In this document: positions 23,778 to 32,457 of the stretch, piece by piece | Layout of the letters: each line of letters opens with the position of its first letter | Numbering within the stretch: the stretch's first letter is position 1 | Source of the DNA: DATEDA01 sp963827595 | Lineage (GTDB): Bacteria; Pseudomonadota; Gammaproteobacteria; Burkholderiales; SG8-39 | Length of the DNA stretch: 64,000 nt | Direction of reading: 5' to 3' | NCBI GenBank assembly: GCA_963827595.1 | Contig: CAWHBT010000016.1 | Coordinates: forward strand, 352,656-416,655 | Translations under genes and position numbers: made by a program | Notes under the pieces: model-generated | Told to the model about the DNA's origin: nothing | The model's database searches: none | The model's input: the letters and a program-made list of their open reading frames with translations, nothing else

Positions 23778-24472
23778 CCCATGGCGAGGAAGCGCGCCGG
23801 TTCCTGCGCGCGCAGCACTCCGGCGTCCTGTCCACCCTGTCGGCGAGCGTGCCGGGGTACCCGTTCGGCTCGATCGTGCCGTTCGTGCTCGACGCGGACT
23901 GCCGGCCGGTGATCCTGATCAGCGCGCTCGCCGAGCACACCAAGAGCCTCGCCGCCGATCCGCGGGCGAGCCTCATCGTCCACGGCTACGAGGAGGACGT
24001 CCAGGCCGGTCCACGGCTCACGCTGGTAGGCGACGCCGCGCGGGTTGCCGACGACTCGGCGCTGCACAACCGCTATCTCCGCTACTTCCCCGCCGCGCAG
24101 GGGCTCCTCGGGCTCGGCGACTTCTCGTTCTGGGCGATCGCGCCGAAGCGGTTGCTGTTCATCCGCGGCTTCGGGCACATCCACTGGATCGACGCCGCCG
24201 CGTTCCGCCCGCCGGAGACCCGGCTCGCCGCGGCGGAAGAGGAGATCGTCGCGCACATGAACTCCGACCACGTGACTGCGCTCGCCGACTACTGTCGGCA
24301 CGCGCACCAGCTCACGCCACTCGAGGTCGCGATGGTCGGAATCGACTGCGACGGCTTCGACGTGCGCGCCGATGGCCGCCTGCTGCGGATTGGGTTCGGC
24401 GAGCCGGTCACGAACGCCGGGAAGGCACGCGAGGCCCTCGCCGCGATGGCGCGCCAAGCGCGCGACGCATGA
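23774..24472 (+). CDS. HugZ-like pyridoxamine 5'-phosphate oxidase family protein
   Basis: A 232-residue protein with an N-terminal split-barrel flavin/heme-binding domain (HSGVLSTLSASVPGYPFGS, ILISALAEHTKSLAADPRASLIV) and a C-terminal DUF2470 domain (EEEIVAHMNSDHVTALADYC). This is the HugZ/HutZ architecture associated with heme degradation or utilisation. The ATG overlaps the wrbA stop. The end of the gene runs directly into an interspersed short repeat. Confidence 0.85.
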   Translation: MTHGEEARRFLRAQHSGVLSTLSASVPGYPFGSIVPFVLDADCRPVILISALAEHTKSLAADPRASLIVHGYEEDVQAGPRLTLVGDAARVADDSALHNRYLRYFPAAQGLLGLGDFSFWAIAPKRLLFIRGFGHIHWIDAAAFRPPETRLAAAEEEIVAHMNSDHVTALADYCRHAHQLTPLEVAMVGIDCDGFDVRADGRLLRIGFGEPVTNAGKAREALAAMARQARDA

Positions 24473-24531
24473 GCCCGCCGGGCCGCCCCAAGGGCGAATC
24501 CCGAGCGCGCAGCGCGAGGGTAGTCCAATAG
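24469..24531 (+). repeat. Interspersed repeat encoding a 20-residue peptide, copy 1
   Basis: The segment from ATG 24469 to TAG 24531 encodes a 20-residue peptide containing PGRPKGES. It is about 80% identical over 54 bases to 43817-43872. In both places the repeat ends in a stop codon that overlaps the first codon of the next gene (ATAG here, ATGA there). Short repeats of this PGRPK type occur upstream of genes in betaproteobacteria. Confidence 0.6.
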
Positions 24532-24872
24532 GCGCGCGAGCGGCGCAGGCCGGCGCGGTCGCGAGCCTCGTCGCGCTCATCGTACTGTGCCTCGCCTGGG
24601 AGATCTGGCTGGCACCGCTCAAGCCGGGCGGCTCCTGGCTGAGCCTCAAGGCGCTGCCGCTCCTCGCCCCGCTCTTCGGGCTGCTGCACGGGAGGCGCTA
24701 CACGTTTCAGTGGACGCCGTTCCTCGCGCTTGCCTACTTCACGGAGGGCGTCGTCCGCGGGTGGTCCGAGCCGGATCCGGTGCGGACGCTGGCGATTCTC
24801 GAAGTCGTGCTCTCGCTGACGCTGTTCGCCTGCGCAGTGCTGGGCGCGAGAGCGCTCGCCCGGCCGGCCTAG
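24528..24872 (+). CDS. DUF2069 membrane protein with an ATA start position
   Basis: About 114 residues, with three predicted helices (AVASLVALIVLCLAWEIWLA, SLKALPLLAPLFGLLHG, LEVVLSLTLFACAVLGA) and the family segment GRRYTFQWTPFLALAYFTEGVVRGW. The frame contains no ATG, GTG or TTG between the upstream gene and the first helix. At the position where the sister repeat at 43.8 kb provides an ATG, this copy has ATA (24528). Either ATA is used, translation is coupled to the upstream peptide, or one base is wrong. Confidence 0.8.
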   Translation: MGARAAQAGAVASLVALIVLCLAWEIWLAPLKPGGSWLSLKALPLLAPLFGLLHGRRYTFQWTPFLALAYFTEGVVRGWSEPDPVRTLAILEVVLSLTLFACAVLGARALARPA

Positions 24873-25528
24873 AGAATCCCGTGCCGCGCGAAGACGTCGG
24901 CGAGCTTCTCGCCGCGCCGCAACGCGTCGCGCGTCTGGTCCTCGCCTTCGACCTTGGCTAGAGCGGCGCGCAGAATGTCGTCCTCGATCGCGCGCGGCAC
25001 GACGACGACGCCGTCGGCCTCGCCGAACACCAGGTCCCCGGGCTCGACGCGCACGCCTCCGCATTCCACCGGAACGTCGATGGCCATGACCTTGCCGCGG
25101 CCTCGGGTGTCGAGCGGGCCGATCCCGGCCGCGAACACCGGGAACCGCAGCTCGCGGATCGCGCGAACGTCGCGCACCAGGCCGTCGGTGACGCAGCCCG
25201 CGGCGCCCCGGGCGCGGCTTGCGGTCGAAAGGAGCTCGCCCCAGGGAGCGATGCGTCCGGACGCGCCAGCCGCCAGCACGACCACTTCGCCGGGCTTCAG
25301 GTCATCCACGAGGGCGATCTCGAGCGCGTAGGGATTCTCTCCCGGCGCGACGTGGTACACGTCCATGTACAGGCCGGTGCGTGCGCGGCCGACCATCACG
25401 AGCGCCTCGTCGAGCGGCCGGACGCCCGGCCGCATCGCCTGCGACCGGCGGCCGGCGGCGTCCAGCACGTCGGACAGGACGGCGGTGAACAGCCGTTCGC
25501 GCGCAAGTCTGAGCATGTCCTCGCTCAT
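24869..25528 (-). CDS. RraA family protein (possible aldolase/decarboxylase)
   Basis: A 219-residue protein of the RraA/HMG-aldolase fold: SDVLDAAGRRSQAM, GENPYALEIALVDDLKPGEVVV, GELLSTASRARGAAGCVTDGLVRDV (with the conserved Gly-x-Arg-Asp), and GDLVFGEADGVVVVP. Members include 4-hydroxy-4-methyl-2-oxoglutarate aldolase and the RNase E inhibitor RraA; the substrate cannot be told from sequence. The ATG overlaps the leuA stop (ATGA), so it is in the leucine operon. Confidence 0.85.
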   Translation of the reverse strand: MSEDMLRLARERLFTAVLSDVLDAAGRRSQAMRPGVRPLDEALVMVGRARTGLYMDVYHVAPGENPYALEIALVDDLKPGEVVVLAAGASGRIAPWGELLSTASRARGAAGCVTDGLVRDVRAIRELRFPVFAAGIGPLDTRGRGKVMAIDVPVECGGVRVEPGDLVFGEADGVVVVPRAIEDDILRAALAKVEGEDQTRDALRRGEKLADVFARHGIL

Positions 25529-27078
25529 GGCGTCGCCGCATGCTGCGGATTGAGCCGCTCGACTCCGCTCGCCAGCTTGTTCAAGGCATTGACGTACGCT
25601 TTCGCCGACGCGACGACGATATCGGTGTCGGCACCGACGCCGTTGACGATGCGGCCGCCCTTTGCGAGCCGCACCGTGACCTCGCCTTGCGACTCGGTGC
25701 CCTGGGTCACCGCGTTCACCGAGTAGAGGAGCAGCTCCGACCCGCTCTTCGCGATCGTCTCGATCGCCTTGAAGGTCGCGTCGACCGGCCCGTCGCCGTG
25801 CGACTCGGCGCGGCGCTCGGCGCCACCCTCGTTCAGCACGACCGTGGCGTGCGGGCGCTCGGCGGTGCCGCTCGCCTGCCGCATCTGGACGAGCGCCCAG
25901 TACTCGCGCGCGGCGTTGATCGCCTCGTCCGAGACGAGCGCATGCAGATCCTCGTCGAAGATCTGCGCCTTCTTGTCGGCGAGGTCCTTGAACTTCTGGA
26001 ACGCGGTGTTGACGGCCTCCTCGCTCTCGAGGTCAATGCCGAGCTCCTTCAAGCGCTGCTTGAACGCGTTGCGACCGGAAAGCTTGCCGAGCACGATCTT
26101 GTTCGTCGACCAGCCGACGTCCTCGGCCTGCATGATTTCGTAGGTCTGGCGCGCCTTGAGCACGCCGTCCTGGTGGATTCCCGAAGCGTGGGCGAAGGCG
26201 TTCGCCCCGACCACGGCCTTGTTCGGCTGGACGACGAAGCCGGTGATCTGCGAAACCAGTCGCGACGCGGGCACGATCTGGGTCGTATCGACACGCGTCT
26301 CCAGGCCGAAGAAGTCGCGGCGCGTCTTGACCGCCATCACGACCTCCTCGAGCGAGGTGTTGCCGGCCCGCTCGCCCAGGCCGTTGATGGTGCACTCGAT
26401 CTGGCGCGCCCCGCCGATCATGACCCCGGCGAGCGAGTTCGCGACCGCCATCCCGAGATCGTTGTGGCAATGGACCGACCAGACGGCCTTGTCCGAGTTG
26501 GGGACCTTTTCGCGCAGCGTGCGCATGAACTCGCCGAACTGCTCGGGCACGGCATAGCCCACGGTGTCGGGGATGTTGATCGTCGTCGCGCCCTCCTTGA
26601 TCGCCGCCTCGAGGACCCGGCAGAGGAAGTCGAGCTCCGAACGGCTCCCGTCCTCGGGGCTGAACTCGACGTCCGCGCAGTGGTTCCGCGCGAACCGCAC
26701 TGCGAGCTTCGCCGCCTCGAGCACCTGCTCCGGCGTCATGCGGAGCTTCTTCTCCATGTGCAGCGCGCTCGTGGCGATGAAGGTATGGACGCGCCCCGAC
26801 TTCGCGCCTTTGAGCGCCTCCACCCCGCGCGCGATGTCACGATCGTTCGCACGGCAGAGGCCGGCGACGGTCGAGTCCTTGATCGCGTTCGCGATCGCCC
26901 GCACCGCCTCGAAGTCGCCGTTGGACGCGGCGGGAAAGCCGGCTTCGATCACGTCGACCCGCAGCCGCTCGAGCTGCTTCGCGATGCGGAGCTTCTCCTC
27001 CCTGGTCATCGATGCACCGGGGCTCTGCTCCCCGTCGCGGAGCGTCGTATCGAAGATGATCAGCTGCTCTTTGGTCAT
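25525..27078 (-). CDS. leuA: 2-Isopropylmalate synthase
   Basis: First committed enzyme of leucine biosynthesis (517 residues), condensing acetyl-CoA with 2-oxoisovalerate. It has IIFDTTLRDGEQSPGASM, VEFSPEDGSRSE, WSVHCHNDLGMAVANS (His metal ligands) and INGLGERAGNTSLEEVVM, with a C-terminal LeuA regulatory domain for leucine feedback. It is preceded by a Leu-rich leader ORF (27169-27249), pointing to attenuation control. Confidence 0.97.
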   Translation of the reverse strand: MTKEQLIIFDTTLRDGEQSPGASMTREEKLRIAKQLERLRVDVIEAGFPAASNGDFEAVRAIANAIKDSTVAGLCRANDRDIARGVEALKGAKSGRVHTFIATSALHMEKKLRMTPEQVLEAAKLAVRFARNHCADVEFSPEDGSRSELDFLCRVLEAAIKEGATTINIPDTVGYAVPEQFGEFMRTLREKVPNSDKAVWSVHCHNDLGMAVANSLAGVMIGGARQIECTINGLGERAGNTSLEEVVMAVKTRRDFFGLETRVDTTQIVPASRLVSQITGFVVQPNKAVVGANAFAHASGIHQDGVLKARQTYEIMQAEDVGWSTNKIVLGKLSGRNAFKQRLKELGIDLESEEAVNTAFQKFKDLADKKAQIFDEDLHALVSDEAINAAREYWALVQMRQASGTAERPHATVVLNEGGAERRAESHGDGPVDATFKAIETIAKSGSELLLYSVNAVTQGTESQGEVTVRLAKGGRIVNGVGADTDIVVASAKAYVNALNKLASGVERLNPQHAATP

Positions 27079-27168
27079 GGCCGCGTCCCGTCAAGGCTTC
27101 GAAGGTGCTGCCGCAGTGCGGGGTCACCGCGCTGCGCCGAAACAAACCGAATTGGGGGGAAGGGTGTG

Positions 27169-27249
27169 CTAGCGCGCGAGGCGCAGCAGCAGCCCGAGCA
27201 GCAGGCTGCGGAGGAGAAGGGTCGCGATCGCTATGGCAGAACGTCGCAT
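27169..27249 (-). CDS. leuL: Leu-rich leader peptide upstream of leuA
   Basis: A 26-codon ORF, ATG 27249 to TAG 27169, about 90 bases upstream of leuA. Ten of its residues are Leu, arranged LLLRSLLLGLLLRL. That composition and place match ribosome-stalling leader peptides that sense charged tRNA-Leu. The downstream stretch to leuA holds an imperfect GC hairpin (CGCAG.GCGG/CCGC.CTGCG, about 27112-27135) but no clear T-run, so the attenuation mechanism is not defined. Confidence 0.65.
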   Translation of the reverse strand: MRRSAIAIATLLLRSLLLGLLLRLAR

Positions 27250-27256
27250 GGCTCGG

Positions 27257-27286
27257 ACTATAGCCGCAAACCTCGGCGCGACGCAA
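27257..27286 (-). promoter_or_regulatory. Candidate promoter of the leuL-leuA transcript
   Basis: On the minus strand TTGCGT, an 18-base spacer, and TATAGT (27262-27257). The start would fall at about 27250, next to the leader ATG, so the leader peptide mRNA could be leaderless. The -35 box is weak. Confidence 0.5.
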
Positions 27287-27327
27287 TAGGCCGGGAGCGA
27301 GTCCCGCGGGGGTCGACTCCCGGGCGG

Positions 27328-28089
27328 CTAGAACGCGGAACGGGACTTGCGGAAGCTCCAGAGCCAGACCACGTATCCGGACACGGCGTACGCGACGAAC
27401 AGCAGGAACAGGACCATGGGCGGATTGGCGGAAACGAGCATCAGGCCCAGCACGATCACGAGCACCGCCCAGAACGGCACGCTGCGGCGGAAGTTGATGT
27501 CCTTGAAGCTGTAGAAGGGAATGCTCGTGACCATCGTGACGGCGGCGAAGAACGTCACCGCGCTCGCGAGCCCGTGCAGCCACTCCGTGCGCTGCAGATC
27601 GAAGTCGTCGATGACCCATACGAAGCCCGCGAGCACGGCCGCCGCCGCCGGGCACGGCAACCCCTGGAAGTAGCGCTTGTCGACGACCTCGATGTTGACG
27701 TTGAAGCGCGCGAGCCGGAGCGCGGTCGCCGCGCAGTAGGCGAACGCCGCGATCCATCCCAGCCGCCCGAGCGGCCGCAGGGCCCACTCGTACATCACCA
27801 GTGCCGGCGCCGCGCCGAAGGCCACGACGTCGGCGAGGCTGTCGTACTCCGCGCCGAACTCGCTCTGCGTGCGCGTGAGGCGCGCCACCCGCCCGTCCAG
27901 CCCGTCGAGCACCATCGCCACGAAGATCGCGATCGCCGCGTGCTCGTAGCGTGCGTTCATCGCCTGGACGATCGCGTAGAAGCCGCCGAAGAGCACCCCG
28001 GTGGTGAACAGGTTCGGCAGGATGTAGATCCCGCGCCGCCGCAGCGTGCCGCGCAGCAGACCCTTCCGGGGGGGATGGAATTCGGCCAT
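27328..28089 (-). CDS. pssA: CDP-diacylglycerol-serine O-phosphatidyltransferase
   Basis: A 253-residue membrane enzyme making phosphatidylserine. The CDP-alcohol phosphatidyltransferase motif is complete: DGLDGRVARLTRTQSEFGAE followed by YDSLADVVAFGAAPA, with the final two Asp catalytic. Several membrane helices follow. It is the gram-negative membrane type (PssA type II). The gene is five bases from psd, so the two steps to phosphatidylethanolamine are adjacent. Confidence 0.95.
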   Translation of the reverse strand: MAEFHPPRKGLLRGTLRRRGIYILPNLFTTGVLFGGFYAIVQAMNARYEHAAIAIFVAMVLDGLDGRVARLTRTQSEFGAEYDSLADVVAFGAAPALVMYEWALRPLGRLGWIAAFAYCAATALRLARFNVNIEVVDKRYFQGLPCPAAAAVLAGFVWVIDDFDLQRTEWLHGLASAVTFFAAVTMVTSIPFYSFKDINFRRSVPFWAVLVIVLGLMLVSANPPMVLFLLFVAYAVSGYVVWLWSFRKSRSAF

Positions 28090-28093
28090 GGCG

Positions 28094-28735
28094 CTAGAGC
28101 TCGGCGAGAACGGTGCTGGCGGCGTAGACCCGCTGCCCGAGCTCCACCCTCACCCGCGCCTCGGCCGGCAGGTAGACATCGACGCGCGACCCGAACCGGA
28201 TGAAGCCGAAGCGGTCGCCGCGGTGGAGCCGGTCGCCGGCCTTCGCGTAGCAGAGGATCCGCCGCGCAACCAGGCCAGCGACCTGGACGCAGGTCACGTC
28301 CGGCCCGGCGTCGGCCTTGAGCCACAGGGCGTTGCGCTCGTTCTCCAGCGAGGCCTTGTCCAGCGCGGCGTTGATGAACGCTCCCGGCGCGTACCACGTC
28401 CGCTTCACCTCACCGTCGACGGGGGCGCGGTTCGAGTGAACGTTGAACACGTTCATGAACACGCTGACCTTGGTCGCTTGCCGGTCGAGATAAGGGTCGT
28501 TCGCCCGTTCGACGGCGACGATCCGGCCGTCGGCGGGCGCCAGCACGCTGCGCTCATCGCCCTGGATCCGGCGCGGCGGGTCGCGGAAGAACTGGACGAT
28601 GAACAGGACCCCCGCCCACAGCGGCACCGACCACCACCAGCCCACAGCCCAGCCGACCACGAGCGCCACGACCGCCGCCGCGGCGAGGAACGGCCAGCCC
28701 TCGCGCGCGATGATCGGGTGCGGATACGCCGCCAT
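28094..28735 (-). CDS. psd: Phosphatidylserine decarboxylase proenzyme
   Basis: A 213-residue short-type Psd that converts phosphatidylserine to phosphatidylethanolamine. N-terminal YPHPIIAREGWPFLA and membrane helices, then FFRDPPRRIQ, VLAPADGRIV, VFNVHSNRAPVDGEV and the self-cleavage site near IRFGSRVDVY, where Ser becomes the pyruvoyl group. ATG at 28735 gives the usual family N-terminus; a GTG eight codons upstream also opens the frame. Confidence 0.93.
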   Translation of the reverse strand: MAAYPHPIIAREGWPFLAAAAVVALVVGWAVGWWWSVPLWAGVLFIVQFFRDPPRRIQGDERSVLAPADGRIVAVERANDPYLDRQATKVSVFMNVFNVHSNRAPVDGEVKRTWYAPGAFINAALDKASLENERNALWLKADAGPDVTCVQVAGLVARRILCYAKAGDRLHRGDRFGFIRFGSRVDVYLPAEARVRVELGQRVYAASTVLAEL

Positions 28736-28796
28736 CGAAGCCGCGATCAGCGCGGACACCGGGCGCCGCCGCGCCCGGGGCCGACGGTGGCTGCCG

Positions 28797-29813
28797 CTAG
28801 TTCTTGCTGGTGTCGACCAGGCGGTTGCGCTTGATCCACGGCATCATCTCCCGCAGCTTCGCGCCGACGGTCTCGATCGGGTGCTCGGCGGTCAACCGCC
28901 GCCGGGCAAGCAGCACCGGCGCCCCGGCCCGGTTCTCGAGAATGAAGTCGCGCGCGTACTCGCCGGACTGGATCCGGGCGAGCGCGGCGCGCATCGCGTT
29001 CCTGGTCTCGGGCGTGATGACCTTGGGCCCGGTGACATACTCGCCGTACTCGGCATTGTTCGAGACCGAGTAGTTCATCGTCCCGATCCCGCCCTCGTAC
29101 ATCAGGTCGACGATCAGCTTCAGCTCGTGCATGCACTCGAAGTACGCCATCTCCGGCGCGTAGCCGGCCTCGACCAGCACCTCGAATCCCGCCTTCACCA
29201 GCTCGACGATGCCGCCGCAGAGCACCGTCTGCTCGCCGAAGAGATCGGTCTCCGTCTCCTCCTTGAAGGTCGTCTCGATGATGCCGGCGCGCCCGCCGCC
29301 GATCGCCGCGGCGTACGAGAGCGCGACGTCCCGCGCGCGGCCCGACGGATTGCGGTGGACCGCGACCAGCATCGGCGTGCCCTGGCCCTGGGTGTAGGTG
29401 GACCGGACCGTGTGGCCCGGCGCCTTCGGCGCGACCATGAACACGTCGAGATCGGCGCGCGGCTGGATCTGGGCGTAGTGGATGTTGAACCCGTGGGCGA
29501 ACGCGAGCGCGGCGCCCTTCTTGATGTTCGGCTCGATCTGCTCGCGGTAGACCTGCGCGTGGTGCTCGTCCGGCAGCAGGATCATGACGATGTCGGCGCC
29601 TTTCACCGCGTCGCCGACTTCCTTGACCTGGAGCCCCGCGTTCTTCGCCTTGTCCCAGGAGGGGCCGCCCTTGCGCAGCGCCACGGTCACCGCGATCCCC
29701 GAGTCCTGGAGGTTGAGCGCATGCGCGTGGCCCTGGGAGCCGTAGCCGACGATCGCGACCTGCTTGTCCTTGATCAGCGACAGATCCGCGTCCTTGTCGT
29801 AGTAGACCTTCAT
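28797..29813 (-). CDS. ilvC: Ketol-acid reductoisomerase
   Basis: Class I KARI of 338 residues, second enzyme of valine/isoleucine synthesis. KQVAIVGYGSQGHAHALNLQDSG (Rossmann motif), VMILLPDEH, and AFAHGFNIHYAQ followed by the knotted C-terminal domain with ETFKEETETDLFGEQ-like metal ligands (TTFKEETETDLFGEQTVLCGG). Downstream of ilvH and ilvB on the same strand. Confidence 0.97.
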   Translation of the reverse strand: MKVYYDKDADLSLIKDKQVAIVGYGSQGHAHALNLQDSGIAVTVALRKGGPSWDKAKNAGLQVKEVGDAVKGADIVMILLPDEHHAQVYREQIEPNIKKGAALAFAHGFNIHYAQIQPRADLDVFMVAPKAPGHTVRSTYTQGQGTPMLVAVHRNPSGRARDVALSYAAAIGGGRAGIIETTFKEETETDLFGEQTVLCGGIVELVKAGFEVLVEAGYAPEMAYFECMHELKLIVDLMYEGGIGTMNYSVSNNAEYGEYVTGPKVITPETRNAMRAALARIQSGEYARDFILENRAGAPVLLARRRLTAEHPIETVGAKLREMMPWIKRNRLVDTSKN

Positions 29814-29895
29814 GATTTCCTCGCTATGCTCGTGAAACGGGGGACGGCCGACGCGAAGACGCCCCGGTCGCGTCTGCGGTCGCGGTTCCTGCGCC

Positions 29896-30387
29896 CTACA
29901 CCCGGAGGACTCGCTCGCCGCGGGCGATGCCGGAAGCGCCGGTGCGCACCGTCTCCAGGATCGCGGCCTTGTCGAGCGCTTGGATGAACGCGTCGAGCTT
30001 CTCGCCGGTGCCGGTAAGCTCGATCGTATAGGTCGTCTCGGTGACGTCGATGATGCGCCCGCGGAAGATCTCCGCCATGCGCTTCATCTCCTCGCGGTCC
30101 TTGCCGGTTGCGCGCACCTTGATCAGCATCAGCTCGCGCTCGATGTGCGGCGCCTCGGAGAGGTCCACCACCTTCACCACCTCGATCAGCTTGTTCAGCT
30201 GCTTGGTGATCTGCTCGACCACGTCGTCGGACCCGATCGTGACGATCGTCATCCGCGACAGCGACGCGTCCTCGGTCGGGGCGACGGTCAGCGACTCGAT
30301 GTTGTAGCCGCGGGCGGAGAACAGGCCGGCGACCCGCGACAACGCGCCCGCCTCGTTCTCGAGCAGGATGGAGATGATGTGGCGCAT
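29896..30387 (-). CDS. ilvH: Acetolactate synthase regulatory small subunit
   Basis: 163 residues from ATG 30387, the normal length. ACT domain MRHIISILLENEAGALSRVAGLF followed by NIESLTVAPTEDASLSRMTIV, then a C-terminal domain (GTGEKLDAFIQAL). It confers valine feedback on IlvB. The open frame has a GTG at 30441 that would add an Ala/Pro-rich tail not found in the family. Confidence 0.95.
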   Translation of the reverse strand: MRHIISILLENEAGALSRVAGLFSARGYNIESLTVAPTEDASLSRMTIVTIGSDDVVEQITKQLNKLIEVVKVVDLSEAPHIERELMLIKVRATGKDREEMKRMAEIFRGRIIDVTETTYTIELTGTGEKLDAFIQALDKAAILETVRTGASGIARGERVLRV

Positions 30388-30466
30388 GCCTGCGGCGGGT
30401 GCGGCGGGCAGCGGATACGTGCTCGGCACGGGCGCGTTCACGGTCGCGATTCTCCGGCCGCCGGCC

Positions 30467-32209
30467 TCACAGGTCCTCGGCGAGGATCATCTCCGAAATC
30501 CCCTTCCCGCCCGGGACCATCGGGTAGACGTTCTCCGTCTGGTCGGTGATGAAGTCCATGAAGATCAGGTCGTTCTTGCGGCTGAACGCCTCGCGGAGCG
30601 CCGGCTCGACGTCCTCCGGCCGCTCGATCAGCATCCCGTGGTGCCCGTAGCCCTCGGCGAGCTTCACGAAGTCGGGCAGCGCGTCCATGTAGGACTCCGA
30701 GTACCGGTTGCCGTGGAAGAACTGCTGCCACTGGCGCACCATGCCCATGTAGCGGTTGTTGAGGTTGACGATCTTGATCGGCAGCCGGTACTGCTTGCAG
30801 GTCGAAAGCTCCTGCAGGCACATCATGATGCTCGACTCGCCGGTCACGCAGACGACGTTCGCACCGGGGTGGGCCAGCTGGACGCCCATGGCCGCCGGCA
30901 GGCCGAAGCCCATCGTCCCGAGGCCGCCGGAGTTGACCCACCGCTTGGGCCGGTCGAACTTGTAGAACTGCGCCGCCCACATCTGGTGCTGGCCGACGTC
31001 CGAAGTCACGAACGCGTCGCCCTTCGTCACCTCGTAGAGCTTCTCCATCACGAGCTGCGGCTTGATGATCTTCGACGCGCGGTCGTAGCGCAGGCAGTCC
31101 TTCGCCTTCCACTGCTCGATCTGGGCCCACCACGCCGCGAGCGCCTGCTGGTCGAGCTTCTGGCCGTGCCCCTCGAGCTGCTTGATGAGGTCGTCGAGCA
31201 CCTCGCGCACGTTCCCCACGATCGGGATGTCCACCTTGACGCGCTTGGAGATCGACGACGGGTCGATGTCGACGTGGATGATCTTGCGCGGCACCTGGCC
31301 GAAGTGCTTCGGGTTGCCGATCACCCGGTCGTCGAAGCGCGCGCCGATCGCGAGCAGCACGTCGCAGTGCTGCATCGCCATGTTCGCCTCGTAGGTGCCG
31401 TGCATGCCGAGCATGCCGAGGAACTGCGGATCGGTCCCCGGGAACCCGCCGAGCCCCATCAGCGTGTTGGTGCACGGGAGTCCGAGCAGCCTGACGAGCC
31501 GGGCGAGCTGGGGCGCGGCGTCCGAGAGAATCACCCCGCCCCCGGTATAGACCATCGGCCGCTTCGCCTCCAGCAGCAGCTGGACCGCCTTCCTGACCTG
31601 CCCGGGGTGCCCCTTCACGGTCGGGTTGTACGACCGCATCGCCACGACTTGCGGGTACTCGAACCGGCACGTTTGGGTAGTCACGTCCTTGGGGATGTCG
31701 ACCAGCACCGGGCCGGGGCGTCCGGTCGTCGCGATGTGGAAGGCCTTCTTCATCGTGGACGCGAGGTCCCGGACGTCCTTCACGAGGAAGTTGTGCTTGA
31801 CGCAGGGCCGGGTGATGCCGACCGTGTCGCACTCCTGGAAGGCGTCGAGCCCGATCGCGTGGGTCGGCACCTGGCCGGTGATGATCACCATCGGGATCGA
31901 ATCCATGTAGGCCGTGGCGATCCCCGTGACGGCGTTCGTCACCCCGGGGCCGGACGTGACCAGGCAGACGCCGACCTTGTTGCTCGCTCGCGAGTAGCCG
32001 TCCGCCGCGTGGGCTGCGCCCTGCTCGTGCCGGACCAGAACGTGCTTGACCTTGTCCTGCTTGAAGAGCTCGTCGTAGATGAAGAGCACTGCGCCGCCGG
32101 GGTAGCCAAAGACGACCTCGACCCCCTCGGCGTGCAGACAACGAACGACGATCTCGGCACCGGTGAGTTCGGGGGCAGCCACCCGCGCGGTTGGGTCCAG
32201 GCGATCCAT
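30467..32209 (-). CDS. ilvB: Acetolactate synthase catalytic large subunit
   Basis: A 580-residue thiamine-diphosphate enzyme condensing pyruvate units. It shows VFGYPGGAVLFIYDEL, VRHEQGAAHAADGYSRAS (with catalytic Glu), TSGPGVTNAVTG, and the cofactor-binding GESSIMMCLQEL ... NNRYMGMVRQWQ. First gene of the ilvB-ilvH-ilvC run; the catalytic and regulatory subunits are adjacent. Confidence 0.97.
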   Translation of the reverse strand: MDRLDPTARVAAPELTGAEIVVRCLHAEGVEVVFGYPGGAVLFIYDELFKQDKVKHVLVRHEQGAAHAADGYSRASNKVGVCLVTSGPGVTNAVTGIATAYMDSIPMVIITGQVPTHAIGLDAFQECDTVGITRPCVKHNFLVKDVRDLASTMKKAFHIATTGRPGPVLVDIPKDVTTQTCRFEYPQVVAMRSYNPTVKGHPGQVRKAVQLLLEAKRPMVYTGGGVILSDAAPQLARLVRLLGLPCTNTLMGLGGFPGTDPQFLGMLGMHGTYEANMAMQHCDVLLAIGARFDDRVIGNPKHFGQVPRKIIHVDIDPSSISKRVKVDIPIVGNVREVLDDLIKQLEGHGQKLDQQALAAWWAQIEQWKAKDCLRYDRASKIIKPQLVMEKLYEVTKGDAFVTSDVGQHQMWAAQFYKFDRPKRWVNSGGLGTMGFGLPAAMGVQLAHPGANVVCVTGESSIMMCLQELSTCKQYRLPIKIVNLNNRYMGMVRQWQQFFHGNRYSESYMDALPDFVKLAEGYGHHGMLIERPEDVEPALREAFSRKNDLIFMDFITDQTENVYPMVPGGKGISEMILAEDL

Positions 32210-32457
32210 TCAGGCCCCTATTTCGTTGAATATTTGGCGAAAATGATAGAAGGTAAAGGCTCGGTGCGGTTTGGTCAAGCCTCCGCCCGTGGCGGGGGCG
32301 CCGACCTGCGCCGAGGGGCGGCGGGCGGGCCGGCTCCCCTGTTCGTACGCGCCTATTTCCCTCGGCCTCTTCACCGAGAGAGCTTTGATAACATGCCGCG
32401 CGCCACCCATCAGCGGGTCGTGGGTCTGGCTCGCGCACCCACGACAAGGACGACCCC
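32210..32457. other. Divergent gap between ilvB and the sigma-factor gene
   Basis: About 250 bases. The ilvB side (32220-32275) is AT-rich and contains TTGACC on the minus strand, a possible -35, but no confident -10 at standard spacing. No Leu/Ile/Val-rich leader ORF is visible. The rest is GC-rich with nothing recognisable. Confidence 0.4.

Noticed and set aside
25540..28203. 887-residue plus-strand frame opposite leuA, pssA and psd
   Set aside because: Composition is His/Arg/Asp/Val-rich antisense, with no domain pattern; the opposite strand has three clear enzymes.
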